A model generated the notes under the pieces. The model did no database searches and was not told where the DNA came from. It worked only from the letters and a program-made list of their open reading frames with translations. Positions 63,421 to 64,000 of a DNA stretch of 64,000 bases are shown here, piece by piece (the first letter of the stretch is position 1; each line of letters begins with the position of its first letter). Origin of the DNA: Undaria pinnatifida (lineage: Eukaryota > Sar > Phaeophyceae > Laminariales > Alariaceae); contig JABAKD010000006.1 of NCBI GenBank assembly GCA_012845835.1, positions 6,812,318 to 6,876,317 of the forward strand. Reading direction: 5' to 3'. The position numbers and the translations under genes were made by a program.

Positions 63421-63819
63421 GCGAAAGAACAGCGAAGGGGGGGAAAGGGGGGGGGGGAGGGCACGAAAGGGGTTGCTCGCAGGGAAGGGAAGAAAGTGGG
63501 GGTGTGTATTTGGGGGGGGGGGATTGCGCGACTGAGTTCTGGCTTTGTCTTGATCGCTTTTCAGTGATCACTGTTCAGTTGATGGCTGTTTTCAATCTGC
63601 GCGCGAGAATAACCTTGGGTTTGTTTTTGCGCCGCGGTGGCATGGATAGTGGCGTCGGCTGCCTTGACCAGTACCGACTGCTGTTGCTGCATGTGGGCCG
63701 CTCGGGCTCTGCTCCGTGAGCGCGCTGGGCGCGCTCGTTCCGTGATACTTGTTGTTGTTGTTGGTTTTGTGTGGTGTTTCCGGTGTGTAGGGGGGTATGG
63801 TAGTGGCGGCATGAGAGGC

Positions 63820-63972
63820 CTTGTCGACTTCCGCACGAGGCAAAAGGGCGAGTGGCTTTGACTCGGGGAGGAGAGAATGCAACGGTTTTCGACTTGTGCA
63901 CGAGGCTAACTCGGGCCTGGGGGGAAGGGTGGGGCATGCAGGAGCTTTCGACTTGTGCATGAGGCAGGGATA
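63820..63972. repeat. Three CGACTTGTGCACGAGGC units
   Basis: TTTTCGACTTGTGCACGAGG-like blocks near 63826, 63886 and 63947 (spacing about 60). The rest of 63430-63820 shows no gene. Confidence 0.6.
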
Positions 63973-64000
63973 GCTGACTGACGAAGTAGGAGGAAGAAGA

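Noticed and set aside
1-64000. Retroviral or endogenous viral genes
   Set aside because: No reverse transcriptase, integrase, capsid or viral polymerase motif was seen on either strand.

Overview
This is a eukaryotic nuclear window, not a bacterial one. It has no operons, almost no long open frames, spliced exons with GT/AG borders and long pyrimidine tracts ahead of the acceptors, and it is packed with SINEs, MITEs and satellites. The one recognisable gene family is bactofilin, a beta-helical cytoskeletal polymer. Bactofilins are typical of bacteria but are also reported from a few eukaryotes such as oomycetes. A stramenopile is therefore likely, and the repeat-rich, intron-rich style fits a brown alga; the species assignment is inference.

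The core is a head-to-head pair of bactofilin-like genes. On the minus strand a first exon lies at 30075-29811. On the plus strand a four-exon gene can be assembled: 31269-31581, 56911-57032, 62082-62204 and 63012-63149, with intron phases 1, 0 and 0. It gives a 231-residue protein whose middle third is a continuous bactofilin beta-helix. Its introns are about 25.3 kb, 5.0 kb and 0.8 kb, so half of the window is intron of a gene with under 0.7 kb of coding sequence. Both paralogues break the domain at the same place and phase.

Layout. 1-4.1 kb: two candidate exons of unknown genes (1531, 3369) among SINE and dispersed-repeat copies. 4.1-13.2 kb: MITEs with 26-bp ends, dispersed repeats, SINEs and a 220-bp perfect TTGGG array. 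13.4-17.2 kb: two satellite arrays of 166 bp and about 200 bp. 17.2-23.2 kb: MITEs, short duplications and a 209-bp doublet. 23.45-23.96 kb: an intronless, poly(A)-tailed retrocopy with one nonsense codon. 24-29.8 kb: mostly empty or repeats. 29.8-31.6 kb: the bactofilin pair. 31.6-56.9 kb: giant intron 1, filled with SINEs, MITEs and two broken minus-strand coding remnants. 57.0-62.1 kb: intron 2, with a broken GC-rich coding tract and a palindrome cluster. 62.1-63.15 kb: the last two exons around a CAG-repeat intron.

Mobile DNA here is almost wholly non-autonomous: two SINE families (A, with a clear tRNA-like head, and B) that share a central body, and several short dispersed families (C to M) named locally for this report. 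No reverse transcriptase, integrase or complete transposase was seen. Many insertions are nested, so relative ages can be read from the sequence.
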